In this document: positions 16,099 through 25,311 of the stretch, one piece after another | Layout: each line of letters begins with the position of its first letter | How positions within the stretch are numbered: the stretch's first letter is position 1 | DNA from: Peribacillus butanolivorans | GTDB lineage: Bacteria > Bacillota > Bacilli > Bacillales > DSM-1321 | Length of the DNA stretch: 64,000 nucleotides | Assembly: GCF_001273755.1 (NCBI RefSeq) | Contig: NZ_LGYA01000005.1 | Location: 289,779-353,778, forward strand | Direction: 5' to 3' | Translations under genes and position numbers: made by a program | The notes under the pieces: generated by a model | Told to the model about the DNA's origin: nothing | Databases searched by the model: none | The model's input: only the letters and a program-made list of their open reading frames with translations

Positions 16099-17622
16099 CT
16101 ACTTTGATCTAATCTTCCTCAATGCTTGTAGACTACTTACTTTAAAAAGCATAGAAAATAGGATATATAACCCGAATACCATAAGGGAGACGATAACTAA
16201 TTCCACAAAAATGTGGAACTTTAGCGTAATAGGATGGATCCATAAAGCGAGTCCATAGATGATAGCTCCGATGATGATTAGTTTGCTGCTTTCTTGAAAA
16301 ACATCAGTAAATACAGCTTTGTCACTTTTTTGGGTTTTTAGCCACAAGAAGCTGAATAGGAAAAGAGACTGCAGGAACATGGATATACCTGAGGCTAAGG
16401 CGATTCCGCCGACACCGAGAAAACGTGAAAGTCCCCAGCTGAGCAGGACATTTAGTAAAACAGCAATCAGGCAGGAATACATAGCTACTTTCGTTTTTTT
16501 TAAGGCATAAAAGGCGTTCATCAAATAATCTCGTAGTGCAAAAAACGGGAGACAAGCTGAATAAAAGAAAAATGCTGCATAAGTTGTTTCTGTAGCAGAC
16601 GCATCAAAGGCACCGCGTTGAAAAGCCAGAGCGATTAAGCTGTTTCCACTGATCAACATCACAATCATAAAAGGAACGGCTAAGAATAAAAGGGACTTCA
16701 ATCCTTTTAAGGTTAAAGTAAGGAAAGATTGATATCCTTCAATAGCGCGTTCGACAATCGATGGATATAAAACGGTAATCAGCGGTGTGAGGACAATGCT
16801 TAGTGGCAACCACAATAGCCGATTCGCATAGTTCAGGGCCGATACACTTCCAGTCTCGAGCGAGGTGGCAATAATCCGGTCGACGACACTATTTAATTGG
16901 ATGGCCAATGCCGCGATGATAATAGGATAAAAGGTGATAAGCGTATTATTAATTTGCTGTTTGTAAGGACGAAAGGAAAAAATCGGACGGATCTGGTATT
17001 TTTTCAATGACGGAAATTGAATGATAAATTGGCTGGCGGCACCAAACACAAATCCCCAGGCCAATCCTTTCACCCCAAAGGGAGCAGCGAATAATACGGT
17101 GGCTACAATAATGACTATGTTTTGGGCTGTTGAAGTAAAAGCTGGGAGTAGAAAACGCTGATTCGCATTCAAGACTCCAGTCGCCATGTATGCAAGCGTG
17201 AAAAAAAGTAAACTCGGCAGCATAATCCTGGTTAGAACCTCTGTTAAAGCAAGTTCGGAACCTGAAAAACCAGGGGCCACCATCATAACGAGCGGCTTTG
17301 TGAAAAACAGGCAGACAATGGTCATTACGACGGCTACTAGCGTAAAAAAGGAACCTAAAACGCTGATGAATTCATCAGCTTTCCTTGGATTTTCCGCTTT
17401 TTTCTCCAGGTAAATAGGAATGACACCGGCCTGAAGACCGCTGCCGAGAGCTGTAAAAAGAATAGTGGGAATTAGGCTCGCCACGAAAAAGATGTCTGCC
17501 GTTGATGATGCTCCGAAATAGGCGGCAATGATTGATTCCCTGCCGAAGCCAAGGACTTTTCCAACGGCTGCAATGATAGTGACGAGCCCAACCGATTTAA
17601 CAACATGTGAAAGAGTAGGCAT
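16099..17622 (-). CDS. MurJ/MviN-family lipid-linked oligosaccharide flippase
   Basis: This 507-residue protein has about 14 membrane helices and belongs to the MOP superfamily. The N-terminal motif VGKVLGFGRESIIAAYFGAS, with its conserved Arg, is typical of MurJ. Later segments NSVVDRIIATSLETGSVSALNYANRL and RLLWLPLSI fit the same family. Candidates are lipid II flippase or, given the neighbours, a Wzx-like flippase for a dedicated polysaccharide. It lies 4 bases after the Wzy-like gene and 25 bases before the glycosyltransferase. Confidence 0.82.
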   Translation of the reverse strand: MPTLSHVVKSVGLVTIIAAVGKVLGFGRESIIAAYFGASSTADIFFVASLIPTILFTALGSGLQAGVIPIYLEKKAENPRKADEFISVLGSFFTLVAVVMTIVCLFFTKPLVMMVAPGFSGSELALTEVLTRIMLPSLLFFTLAYMATGVLNANQRFLLPAFTSTAQNIVIIVATVLFAAPFGVKGLAWGFVFGAASQFIIQFPSLKKYQIRPIFSFRPYKQQINNTLITFYPIIIAALAIQLNSVVDRIIATSLETGSVSALNYANRLLWLPLSIVLTPLITVLYPSIVERAIEGYQSFLTLTLKGLKSLLFLAVPFMIVMLISGNSLIALAFQRGAFDASATETTYAAFFFYSACLPFFALRDYLMNAFYALKKTKVAMYSCLIAVLLNVLLSWGLSRFLGVGGIALASGISMFLQSLFLFSFLWLKTQKSDKAVFTDVFQESSKLIIIGAIIYGLALWIHPITLKFHIFVELVIVSLMVFGLYILFSMLFKVSSLQALRKIRSK

Positions 17623-17626
17623 ATGT

Positions 17627-19057
17627 TCATTCCTTTAAAAAGATGTCCTTTTGTAAACAAAATCCTAAACAACTATAAAAAATAAGGGTAAACGTTTTAT
17701 CCTCAAGAATATTGTAAAAAAGTCCTGCTATTAACGCTGCTAGCATCAGGCAGATGGTGAAGACTGCTGTAGTACCATTGCTTGTTTTAATGATTTTCCG
17801 AAAGGTTAAAAGAATAAATACGAAAACTGATAAAAAACCGAGCAACCCAGTTTGGACAAGAATCTGAATGTATTGATTATCAGTATACATCCTTTCACCA
17901 ATCTGGTATTCCTGATAAATCGGTGAGGGGAAGGAAAGAGTGGCCGAATCTCCAAATGTAGCAAGACCCGTACCAGCTATTGGATGATCCATAAAAATTT
18001 CAAGCCCTTTAAAAACGACAAATAACCGGCCCCATTCTGTACTTTGGTGAAGAGTCTTATCAGAAAACATGTCAGAGAATCGATCGGAGAGGGCATGTTC
18101 GCGTTCGGCAATAGGAGTACTGCCAATCCTCATATTTTCCATTGGAACTGAAGCAGACAGCTCCACTTTGCTTGAAGTGAATAGAACCGGGTAATATATG
18201 AGAAGCAGGCCGCAAACAAATGACCCTAGAGCAAATTTAAAAAATGTTTTATTTTTAGTCCAGATGGTAAAGACAAGCGTTGCGATTCCAAAAGCAATCA
18301 TCGTCCCCCGTGAATAGGTGAGCAGTAAAGTTCCGAACATTAAGATGGATGCTAGAAAGACCGAGAACTTATATTTCTTTACCGCTTGAAAAAGGAAGAA
18401 GCTAAAAAACAACTGGATGCTTAAAAATAAAGCAAAGACATTAGGATTGGCAGCTGCACCATAAATCCTCATTCGATTTGTTGAGGAAAGAGTCCACATT
18501 TCCCAAGCTTGAGGCAGAAAAATAGAACGAGAAAAGATTTTCTCCAATAAGCCGTGAAGGCAAAGAACGATTGTAAATAGTACAGTTACCTTCAAAAAGC
18601 GAAAGATATCCTTTCTTTCTAGATTTAATTCACCGATAATATAGAGAAGCAAGAAAGTCACAAGTATAGCTCGTAGTTCAAACAGAATTGGAATGAGCCC
18701 CACCCCTGTTAAGAGCGCGGCAACAACACCAACTAAACAATACAGCCAGAACGGTAAAGTAAAATGATACTTCGCAGTTGACCATTCTTTCTTCTTAAAC
18801 TTTTCAATAAGCAAAGAAATAAATAGGAAAAGGATAATCAGATCTCCTGTATAGGTTAAGCCGCTATTCAGTTCCATAAATAAGGGACGGGCTGGGAAGT
18901 AAATGAATAGAATTAATAGCAGGTTTTTTTTATTTATAACGATAAAAATAAGCATCAATGCCGTCGCAGTGTAGCCGACGATAGGGTGAGGTACTGCTAA
19001 TGAGAAGAGCAGGCACACAATTAAAATGGGTAACGAAAGTTTTTCAAGAAGCTTCAA
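17627..19057 (-). CDS. O-antigen ligase/Wzy-like membrane polymerase
   Basis: This protein of about 476 residues has around 11 membrane helices. A large extracytoplasmic loop (about residues 285-390) contains HALSDRF and the WaaL/Wzy-type segment HPIAGTGLATFGDSA. Such proteins polymerise or ligate lipid-linked glycans outside the membrane. The TTG at 19057 is preferred because AAAGGTGG lies 7 bases upstream; the in-frame GTG at 19069 falls within that sequence. First gene of the leftward operon with the flippase and glycosyltransferase, divergent from tagA. Confidence 0.78.
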   Translation of the reverse strand: MKLLEKLSLPILIVCLLFSLAVPHPIVGYTATALMLIFIVINKKNLLLILFIYFPARPLFMELNSGLTYTGDLIILFLFISLLIEKFKKKEWSTAKYHFTLPFWLYCLVGVVAALLTGVGLIPILFELRAILVTFLLLYIIGELNLERKDIFRFLKVTVLFTIVLCLHGLLEKIFSRSIFLPQAWEMWTLSSTNRMRIYGAAANPNVFALFLSIQLFFSFFLFQAVKKYKFSVFLASILMFGTLLLTYSRGTMIAFGIATLVFTIWTKNKTFFKFALGSFVCGLLLIYYPVLFTSSKVELSASVPMENMRIGSTPIAEREHALSDRFSDMFSDKTLHQSTEWGRLFVVFKGLEIFMDHPIAGTGLATFGDSATLSFPSPIYQEYQIGERMYTDNQYIQILVQTGLLGFLSVFVFILLTFRKIIKTSNGTTAVFTICLMLAALIAGLFYNILEDKTFTLIFYSCLGFCLQKDIFLKE

Positions 19058-19167
19058 TTGTTCAACCACCTTTGAATCAAAATTACTTTATATGATTTGT
19101 ATGAAAAAAATTCTTGAATAATACCCGACCCTATAGATGTATAGTACATATGAAAGGCTGAAGAGAT

Positions 19168-19911
19168 ATGACTGAGAAATATGTGGAGATATTGTCCATA
19201 CCATTTATTGATAGCACTATGGATGAATTTATAAATCAGATGATTTACCCAAGATTAATGAATCAAGAAAAAACGTTTGTCGTTACGGCAAATCCTGAAA
19301 TTGTTGAGTATGCAAATGAACATCAGGATTATAAGGACATCATTACATCGGCTGATTACATTACACCGGATGGCGTTGGTATTATTATGGCCTCAAAATG
19401 GCTGAACCAACCATTACAGGAGCGGATTACTGGGTTCGATTTGATGAATGAACTATTTCGGATTGCTGATGAGCAGGCTCTAAAGGTATATCTGCTTGGA
19501 GCGGAAGAAGCTGTGATTGAAACAGCTGCCTTAAAGGTTCAAGAGAAATATCCGGGTATCGAACTCGTAGGATACAACCATGGCTACATTGATATCAAGG
19601 ACGAGTGCTTGGCAAAGTCCATAGCGGAACTCGAACCCGACATTATTTTGACGGCCTTGGGCTTCCCTAGGCAGGAAAAGTGGGTTTCTATGCACTATCC
19701 CTTATTTAAAAAGGGGTTTTTTATGGGAGTTGGAGGGAGCTTTGATGTTCTCGCAGGAAAGGTGAACCGCGCTCCTGACATATGGCAGAGGGTGCGTCTT
19801 GAATGGTTGTACCGACTAATCCAACAGCCTTCCCGATGGAAACGGATGCTTGTGCTGCCAAAATTCGTATTAAAGGTTAGAAGGAAAAGGAAGAGGTTAC
19901 AGCGTTCCTAA
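19168..19911 (+). CDS. tagA: N-acetylmannosaminyltransferase for teichoic acid linkage unit (WecG/TagA/CpsF family)
   Basis: This 247-residue protein matches TagA in length and motifs: TANPEIVEYA, TPDGVGIIMAS (catalytic Asp region), ITGFDLM, LLGAEE and LGFPRQEKW near the C-terminal region. The basic C-terminus (RRKRKRLQRS) is the membrane-attachment tail described for this family. It transfers ManNAc to GlcNAc-PP-undecaprenol made by TagO. It runs rightward with a glycosyltransferase gene and tagO downstream. Confidence 0.92.
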   Translation: MTEKYVEILSIPFIDSTMDEFINQMIYPRLMNQEKTFVVTANPEIVEYANEHQDYKDIITSADYITPDGVGIIMASKWLNQPLQERITGFDLMNELFRIADEQALKVYLLGAEEAVIETAALKVQEKYPGIELVGYNHGYIDIKDECLAKSIAELEPDIILTALGFPRQEKWVSMHYPLFKKGFFMGVGGSFDVLAGKVNRAPDIWQRVRLEWLYRLIQQPSRWKRMLVLPKFVLKVRRKRKRLQRS

Positions 19912-19929
19912 ACATAAGGAGTGAACTAG

Positions 19930-21033
19930 GTGAAAATCATGCACTTAAACGCTGGTAATGAAACTGGCGGCGGTATGTTTCATATTCTGTCCTTACTTAA
20001 CCAACTAAATAAAGAGGAATGCCTTCTTGGCGTGTTTGAAAAAGGTGCTCTGTACCGGCAGGCTGTGGCATCTGGGATTCAAACTGAAATTTTCAAGCAA
20101 CATTCTAAGTATGACCTTTCGATATTGAAACCTTTACGGGACTTTATCCGTCTAAATAATATAGAGATCATCCACACTCATGGTCCGCGTGCGAATATTT
20201 ATGGAGCTTTATTAAAACGTCTCGTAAAACGCCCCTGGGTTCTTACTGTCCACAGTTCCCCTCAGCATGATTTTTTAGGTATGGGTGTAAAAGGGAAACT
20301 ATTTACGAGCTTGCATTTAAAGTCATTTCAGCATACTGATCATATACTGGCGGTTTCAGATCGATTTAAGCAAGACTTAATTAGTCAAGGGATTCCCTCA
20401 ACCAAGATCACCAAGATTTTAAATGGTATTAACTTTGAAAAGAAATTAGAGGAACCCTTTCAAAGAGAAGACTTTGGGTTTGTGGCTGATGATTTTGTTA
20501 TTATTATGCCTGCTAGGCTTGAACCTGTAAAAGGCCATGAATTTGCCTTAGAGGCATTAAGTCAAGTGATATCGGAGTTTCCCCATGTAAAGCTGTTGCT
20601 TGTGGGTGAGGGAAGCAGAAGACTGGCTTTAGAAAAGATGGTTTTGGAAAAAAATTTAACTAATCACGTGTTCTTTTTAGGGTATCGTAAAGATATAGAG
20701 AAGCTCTATCCCTTGGCTGATGTCACATTGTTAACGTCTTTAAGCGAGAGTTTCCCACTTGTTTTACTTGAAGGGGCAAGGGCAGGTTTGCCTGCGATTA
20801 CAAGTGATGTTGGCGGTGTGAAAGAATTAATTCCGGATGAGAAATTTGGCTGGATAACAGAGATTGGGCATGTAACCCAATTGAAAAGGGCTATCTGTAA
20901 AGCAGTAGAATTAAAAAAATCCGGAAACCTGACAAGGTTAGGGACAGATTTACAAAAATTTGCAAAAAACAACTTTTCTATAGAGATTTTAGCCGAAAAC
21001 GTATATAATGTTTATTTGAGGATGAAAAAATAA
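19930..21033 (+). CDS. Glycosyltransferase family 4
   Basis: This 367-residue GT-B enzyme has the N-terminal GNETGGGMFHIL acceptor loop and the GT4 C-terminal domain. The donor motifs are LEPVKGHEFALEAL, LLVGEGSRR, FLGYRKDIEKLY and SESFPLVLLEGARAGLPAI (E-x7-E region). The GTG start at 19930 follows AAGGAG with 8-base spacing. It lies 18 bases after tagA and 74 bases before tagO. Its sugar and acceptor are unknown; teichoic acid glycosylation or a surface glycan are both possible. Confidence 0.83.
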   Translation: MKIMHLNAGNETGGGMFHILSLLNQLNKEECLLGVFEKGALYRQAVASGIQTEIFKQHSKYDLSILKPLRDFIRLNNIEIIHTHGPRANIYGALLKRLVKRPWVLTVHSSPQHDFLGMGVKGKLFTSLHLKSFQHTDHILAVSDRFKQDLISQGIPSTKITKILNGINFEKKLEEPFQREDFGFVADDFVIIMPARLEPVKGHEFALEALSQVISEFPHVKLLLVGEGSRRLALEKMVLEKNLTNHVFFLGYRKDIEKLYPLADVTLLTSLSESFPLVLLEGARAGLPAITSDVGGVKELIPDEKFGWITEIGHVTQLKRAICKAVELKKSGNLTRLGTDLQKFAKNNFSIEILAENVYNVYLRMKK

Positions 21034-21107
21034 ATAAGTTATTATAAATACGTTTTCTTATTGATTGTTAAGGGTATTAGATTTATGTTGAATAGAGGTG
21101 GTTCTTG

Positions 21108-22157
21108 ATGTTAATAGGGGCCTTGTTGGTAGCATTTTTATTGTCCATTTTTTTGACTCCTTTTGTCGGAAAATTGGCCGTTAAATTAGGGGCTACCGAT
21201 AAACCAAATGAGCGAAAAGTGCATATTAAAATTATGCCGCGCATGGGCGGTTTAGCTATATTTTTGAGTTTTTTCATTACATTCTTAATTTTTACGAATG
21301 ACTTTTGGGAGCAATTGCCTCTGCTAGTAGGTGCTCTTGTCATCATATTAATTGGGATGGCGGATGATATATATGAATTAAGAGCTGCACCCAAGTTTTT
21401 GGGACAGATTTTAGCTGCTCTCATTATCGTGTTATGGGGCGGTCTTGAAGTTGAATTTATCAACTTACCATTTTTTACCGACACACTTCAGTTTGGCATT
21501 TTCAGTATCCCTATTACCATTTTGTGGATTGTAGCGATTATTAATGCCATTAATTTAATAGATGGCCTAGATGGTCTTGCGGGTGGAGTCTCCACAATTG
21601 CATTAGTGACGATTGCTACGATGGCCCTTATTAAAGGGGATATATTTGTAGCGATGGTTGCATTGACTGTGATTGGAAGTACCCTTGGCTTTTTGAAATA
21701 TAATTTCCATCCTGCAAAGATTTTTATGGGAGATACAGGAGCATTGTTCCTAGGTTACATCATCGCAGTTCTGTCCCTGCTTGGATTTAAAAACGTTACG
21801 ATGATTTCCTTAATTGTACCGATTATCATTTTAGGGGTTCCTATTTCGGATACATTTTTTGCGATTATCCGCAGGATTGTAAATAAACAACCGATATCAG
21901 CTGCTGACAAATCACATTTACATCACTGCTTGTTAAACCTAGGATTTACTCATAAGCAGACTGTACTTCTTATTTACGCTTTAGCTGCTTGCTTTGGTTT
22001 AGCTGCCATAATCTTTTCATTTGCAACAATGTGGGGAGCTTTGATTCTTGTAGCTGGCCTCTTATTGATTATAGAAATTTTTGTGGAAAAAATTGGGCTG
22101 GTCAATTCGGATTATCAACCTTTGTTGAAGATGCTAAATTTTAAAAACAAACCATAA
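21108..22157 (+). CDS. tagO: Undecaprenyl-phosphate GlcNAc-1-phosphate transferase
   Basis: This 349-residue polytopic enzyme of the MraY/WecA family has about 11 membrane helices. Family motifs are MPRMGGLAIF, GMADDIYELRAAPK (Asp pair), INLIDGLDGLAGG (Mg-binding) and KIFMGDTGALFLGY. The cytoplasmic HLHHCLLNLGFTHKQT histidine motif is also present. It commits undecaprenyl phosphate to wall teichoic acid synthesis by adding GlcNAc-1-P. The ATG at 21108 follows GAGGTGG; an adjacent in-frame TTG at 21105 is less likely. Confidence 0.93.
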   Translation: MLIGALLVAFLLSIFLTPFVGKLAVKLGATDKPNERKVHIKIMPRMGGLAIFLSFFITFLIFTNDFWEQLPLLVGALVIILIGMADDIYELRAAPKFLGQILAALIIVLWGGLEVEFINLPFFTDTLQFGIFSIPITILWIVAIINAINLIDGLDGLAGGVSTIALVTIATMALIKGDIFVAMVALTVIGSTLGFLKYNFHPAKIFMGDTGALFLGYIIAVLSLLGFKNVTMISLIVPIIILGVPISDTFFAIIRRIVNKQPISAADKSHLHHCLLNLGFTHKQTVLLIYALAACFGLAAIIFSFATMWGALILVAGLLLIIEIFVEKIGLVNSDYQPLLKMLNFKNKP

Positions 22158-22220
22158 TTGCTTTAGTGCATAGAATACTAGATTATTATTCTCTATGCAA
22201 AGCCCAATAAATATGTTTAC

Positions 22221-22262
22221 TGCCTCCATACCGTATTTACTAATACGTATGGAGGTTTTTTA
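22221..22262 (+). terminator. Terminator after tagO
   Basis: A stem of about 13 bp (CCTCCATAC-GTATT / AATAC-GTATGGAGG with one bulged C) is followed by TTTTTTAT. A weaker GCATAGA/TCTATGC hairpin lies just before it (22167-22200). Confidence 0.85.
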
Positions 22263-22347
22263 TATTGTTTTGGTAAGGTATAACCTTCCATAGTAGGCGT
22301 TAAACTAGTATGTATCGAATATTATTAGAATGGAAGGGTGTTTTCAC

Positions 22348-22389
22348 GTGTTCAATTCCTATTTGAGTAAAATAAAGGATAAAATATGA
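22348..22389 (+). CDS. Possible 13-codon leader peptide overlapping the next gene
   Basis: A GTG at 22348, 7 bases after GGAAGGGTG, opens a 13-codon frame (MFNSYLSKIKDKI). Its TGA overlaps the next gene's ATG (ATGA at 22386). This geometry allows translational coupling. No conservation evidence is available, so the peptide may be chance. Confidence 0.35.
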   Translation: MFNSYLSKIKDKI

Positions 22390-25256
22390 GTCAAGCTATT
22401 CCGGATATTCCACCAGAAGCTTACTTAACGAAGGTATTAGATCATCCTAATCAGGTTGAGTTTTATGTGAGTATTACCAAAGAATCTGTTCCAAAGCCTA
22501 AGAAAACAACCGTATTACTTGAGTTTTATAATAGGAAGAAAGAAAAAGTGTTTCAGGAAACAGGACAGATGATGGAAAAGAATGCAAACCATAATCTTTA
22601 TATATTTACAATTAATAAAGTTGACATTCAGCTAGAAAAGAAAAAAAGGAATTATGATTTGTTTGTCGTTGTAGAGGGGAAATCATCTAGCCTTAACTTA
22701 AACGAAGATTTTCAGGTTGATCATTCAAATTCATTTTTTGAATCGAAAGACTTTATGTTTCTTTTGAGTAAGAGCAAAGAAAATTCCGCTTTTTTACGTG
22801 CGGGCTATAAACATAAAATCAATACGGTTTATGATATTCCCAATCATATTCATTCGATTGATTTTAATGGGAAGGAAATCCTTGTAGAAGGGGAAATCCA
22901 TCATCGCTTTTTCAAAGAGAAATTTCCGGAGGCCACCTATTTTTTCACTATCAAAAAGAAGAATGGGATGTATTTAAAAGCCCCTTTAATCGTAGATGGG
23001 GATATCTTCACAGCGAAAATCGATACAGAGGTGTATCCTATTTTCCCAAAAGGAAAGTGGGAACTATCCATCATGGTTGTCCACGAAAATGATGAGTATT
23101 TTTATCCTTGCTATGTTAAAGATTTACGTGAAAAGAATGAGATATTTGAATTCCATGTTCCGCGGTATAAGGATGCTGTCCGAGTTAAAGTGGAGTCAAG
23201 TAATGGAAAGGTCTCAGCAAAGACGTCTCTAATCCATCTTGTAGCACATAGCGTTTCAGCTGATTTCGGCGAGGATGAGGTGAAATTATCACTAGGGTTT
23301 CCCCTACCTCCATTGATGGAACTATTAAATGGGAAGGAAGACGAGCTGTATATCCGGTTAAGAGAAAGGGATTCGAATGAATTCATTAATATCCCTGTCG
23401 AATTATCCAAGGATAACAATATTGCGTTCATACATGCTTCTGTTGATTACAAGCAGTTCCTGACAGGTTCACTTGAATGGTCTAAAAAATGGGATGGATA
23501 TCTCAGCAGTAAAGTGAAAGAATCGTCTTTTTATAATATTCGCATCAAGGTGAATGAGGATGAGACGGTAGTAGATTTGGAAGGACAATACAAAACCCAC
23601 CATATAGATGAATATTATTTTGGAGAATTCCATACGACTATATATAGTAATCTTTCCTTTAAGTTTGCCAAAATGCCTTTTTACCGGGATGCTTCTTCTT
23701 ATCATATAGAAAATAATGACCTCGTTATACAGGGGAATGCACTTTTTGAAATCCCGAATAGTAAGGAAACGTTTGATATGAACATTCTCCTTGTGAATCG
23801 GACGTCTGAAGAATCGACTGAACTGCCGATAGAGTTGATTGGCACTGAAGATCCAGATAATAATGGGTTTATAACCAGGATTCCGATTCCGGAATTAGGA
23901 AAGCTGATTACCGAATTCAAGGAAATCATTGATGTATTCTTTATCTTGAAAGGTGACAATTTTTACCGAAAAGTTAAGCTTGGTTTAAAAGAGTTTGATT
24001 ACTTCAAAGATGATGTATTGCTAAGCTTTGAAGGAACGATGAATGATGACAAAGTGGCTGAGTATCATTTAACGACTACTCCTAAAGGAAACTTGAAAGT
24101 GGAGAGCTTTATCTATGAAAAGGATATATACAACGAGATTCAAGATTTCAAATTGAAGGAAACGGACGATGACATCTGGATTGTCGGGGAACGACCTGAT
24201 ACAGCTCAAGATAATGGGTATCAATTCTTTAGATTTGTGAGAGACAATTATCCTGATATTAAAATTTATTATGCTATTGACCCGAAAGCAAGAGATAAGG
24301 AACGGCTGGATAATTTAGATCATGTTCTTGATATCGGAAGCCGTAAGCATATTGAAAAAAGCTTAAGGGCTTCAAAGTTAATTGGGACACATGACCTTGA
24401 GTATTTCCTACCTTTTAAAGGAATAAAGGTGAAGAATTATCAAAAGGCACATAAGGTATTTCTTCAGCATGGTGTATTGGGCAGAAAGAACGTGGAGTAC
24501 CATAAAGTCTTTTATAAATATCCATTTGATCTATTTATTGTTTCTTCCAAACATGAAAAGAAAATGGTTGAAAAAGAATTTGGTTACTTAGATGATGAAG
24601 TTGTTGTGACGGGGTTGGCTCGGTTTGATAAGCTGCAGGAAAATCATCATCCTAAAAGGGAAATACTCTTGATTCCGACATGGCGTGAATGGATCACCAA
24701 TGAAGAGAAGTTGTTGAATTCCTTATATTATGAAAAATATATAGGCTTTTTACAATCCGATAAATTGCAAGGGATGCTGGAAGAATATGATTTAAAGCTT
24801 AATTTCTATCCACATTATCGGATGCAGGAATATATGGCTGAAAACGTGAAATTTCGTACTTCGAGGATTGAATTGGTTGAATTGGGAACAAGGACCGTGC
24901 AGGATTTATTGAAGGATAACAGTATAATGATTACGGATTTCTCTTCGGTTTCATTCGACTTTACCTTACTGGGAAAACCGGTTATCTATTATCATTTTGA
25001 TCAAGATGTATTCTTTGCGAATGGTATTTTAAGGCCGATAGAAGAGACTTTCCTAGGAGACATTGTTTATACCGAGGATGACTTGTTTATTAAGCTAGAA
25101 GAGGTCATTAGACAAGGAATGAAGGAACGGAATGATGTAGCATTAAGGAAAGAGTTAATTTTCACTTACATTGATACCAATAATAATGAAAGAATCTTGA
25201 AAAATATTATGGAAGCACCAATCAAAAGGGTAGAGAGTCAACTATCTGGTGAGTAA
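22386..25256 (+). CDS. Large CDP-glycerol glycerophosphotransferase family protein
   Basis: This 956-residue protein has a glycerophosphotransferase domain at its C-terminus (about 590-940). Visible motifs are VFLQHGVLGRKNV (catalytic His), FIVSSKHEKKMV, VVTGLARFDKL, LIPTWREW, FYPHYRM and MITDFSSVSFDFTLLGKPVIYYHFD. The first 580 residues are beta-rich and contain repeated strands resembling TagF N-terminal or Ig-like modules; I recognise no named domain there. There are no membrane helices or signal peptide, so it is probably peripheral on the cytoplasmic face. It likely builds or modifies a glycerol-phosphate-containing polymer. The ATG follows AAAGGAT and is bounded by an upstream in-frame stop. 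Confidence 0.82.
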   Translation: MSQAIPDIPPEAYLTKVLDHPNQVEFYVSITKESVPKPKKTTVLLEFYNRKKEKVFQETGQMMEKNANHNLYIFTINKVDIQLEKKKRNYDLFVVVEGKSSSLNLNEDFQVDHSNSFFESKDFMFLLSKSKENSAFLRAGYKHKINTVYDIPNHIHSIDFNGKEILVEGEIHHRFFKEKFPEATYFFTIKKKNGMYLKAPLIVDGDIFTAKIDTEVYPIFPKGKWELSIMVVHENDEYFYPCYVKDLREKNEIFEFHVPRYKDAVRVKVESSNGKVSAKTSLIHLVAHSVSADFGEDEVKLSLGFPLPPLMELLNGKEDELYIRLRERDSNEFINIPVELSKDNNIAFIHASVDYKQFLTGSLEWSKKWDGYLSSKVKESSFYNIRIKVNEDETVVDLEGQYKTHHIDEYYFGEFHTTIYSNLSFKFAKMPFYRDASSYHIENNDLVIQGNALFEIPNSKETFDMNILLVNRTSEESTELPIELIGTEDPDNNGFITRIPIPELGKLITEFKEIIDVFFILKGDNFYRKVKLGLKEFDYFKDDVLLSFEGTMNDDKVAEYHLTTTPKGNLKVESFIYEKDIYNEIQDFKLKETDDDIWIVGERPDTAQDNGYQFFRFVRDNYPDIKIYYAIDPKARDKERLDNLDHVLDIGSRKHIEKSLRASKLIGTHDLEYFLPFKGIKVKNYQKAHKVFLQHGVLGRKNVEYHKVFYKYPFDLFIVSSKHEKKMVEKEFGYLDDEVVVTGLARFDKLQENHHPKREILLIPTWREWITNEEKLLNSLYYEKYIGFLQSDKLQGMLEEYDLKLNFYPHYRMQEYMAENVKFRTSRIELVELGTRTVQDLLKDNSIMITDFSSVSFDFTLLGKPVIYYHFDQDVFFANGILRPIEETFLGDIVYTEDDLFIKLEEVIRQGMKERNDVALRKELIFTYIDTNNNERILKNIMEAPIKRVESQLSGE

Positions 25257-25261
25257 AAGGA

Positions 25262-25304
25262 AACCCCACTTCATCTCTAAGGATGAGTGGGGGGTTCTTT
25301 TTTT
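25262..25304. terminator. Bidirectional terminator between glycerophosphotransferase and tagV
   Basis: A 12-13 bp stem (ACCCCACTTCATC / GATGAGTGGGGGGTT) is followed by TTCTTTTTTT on the plus strand, with a T-rich tract on the minus strand. Confidence 0.85.
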
Positions 25305-25311
25305 CTAAATG

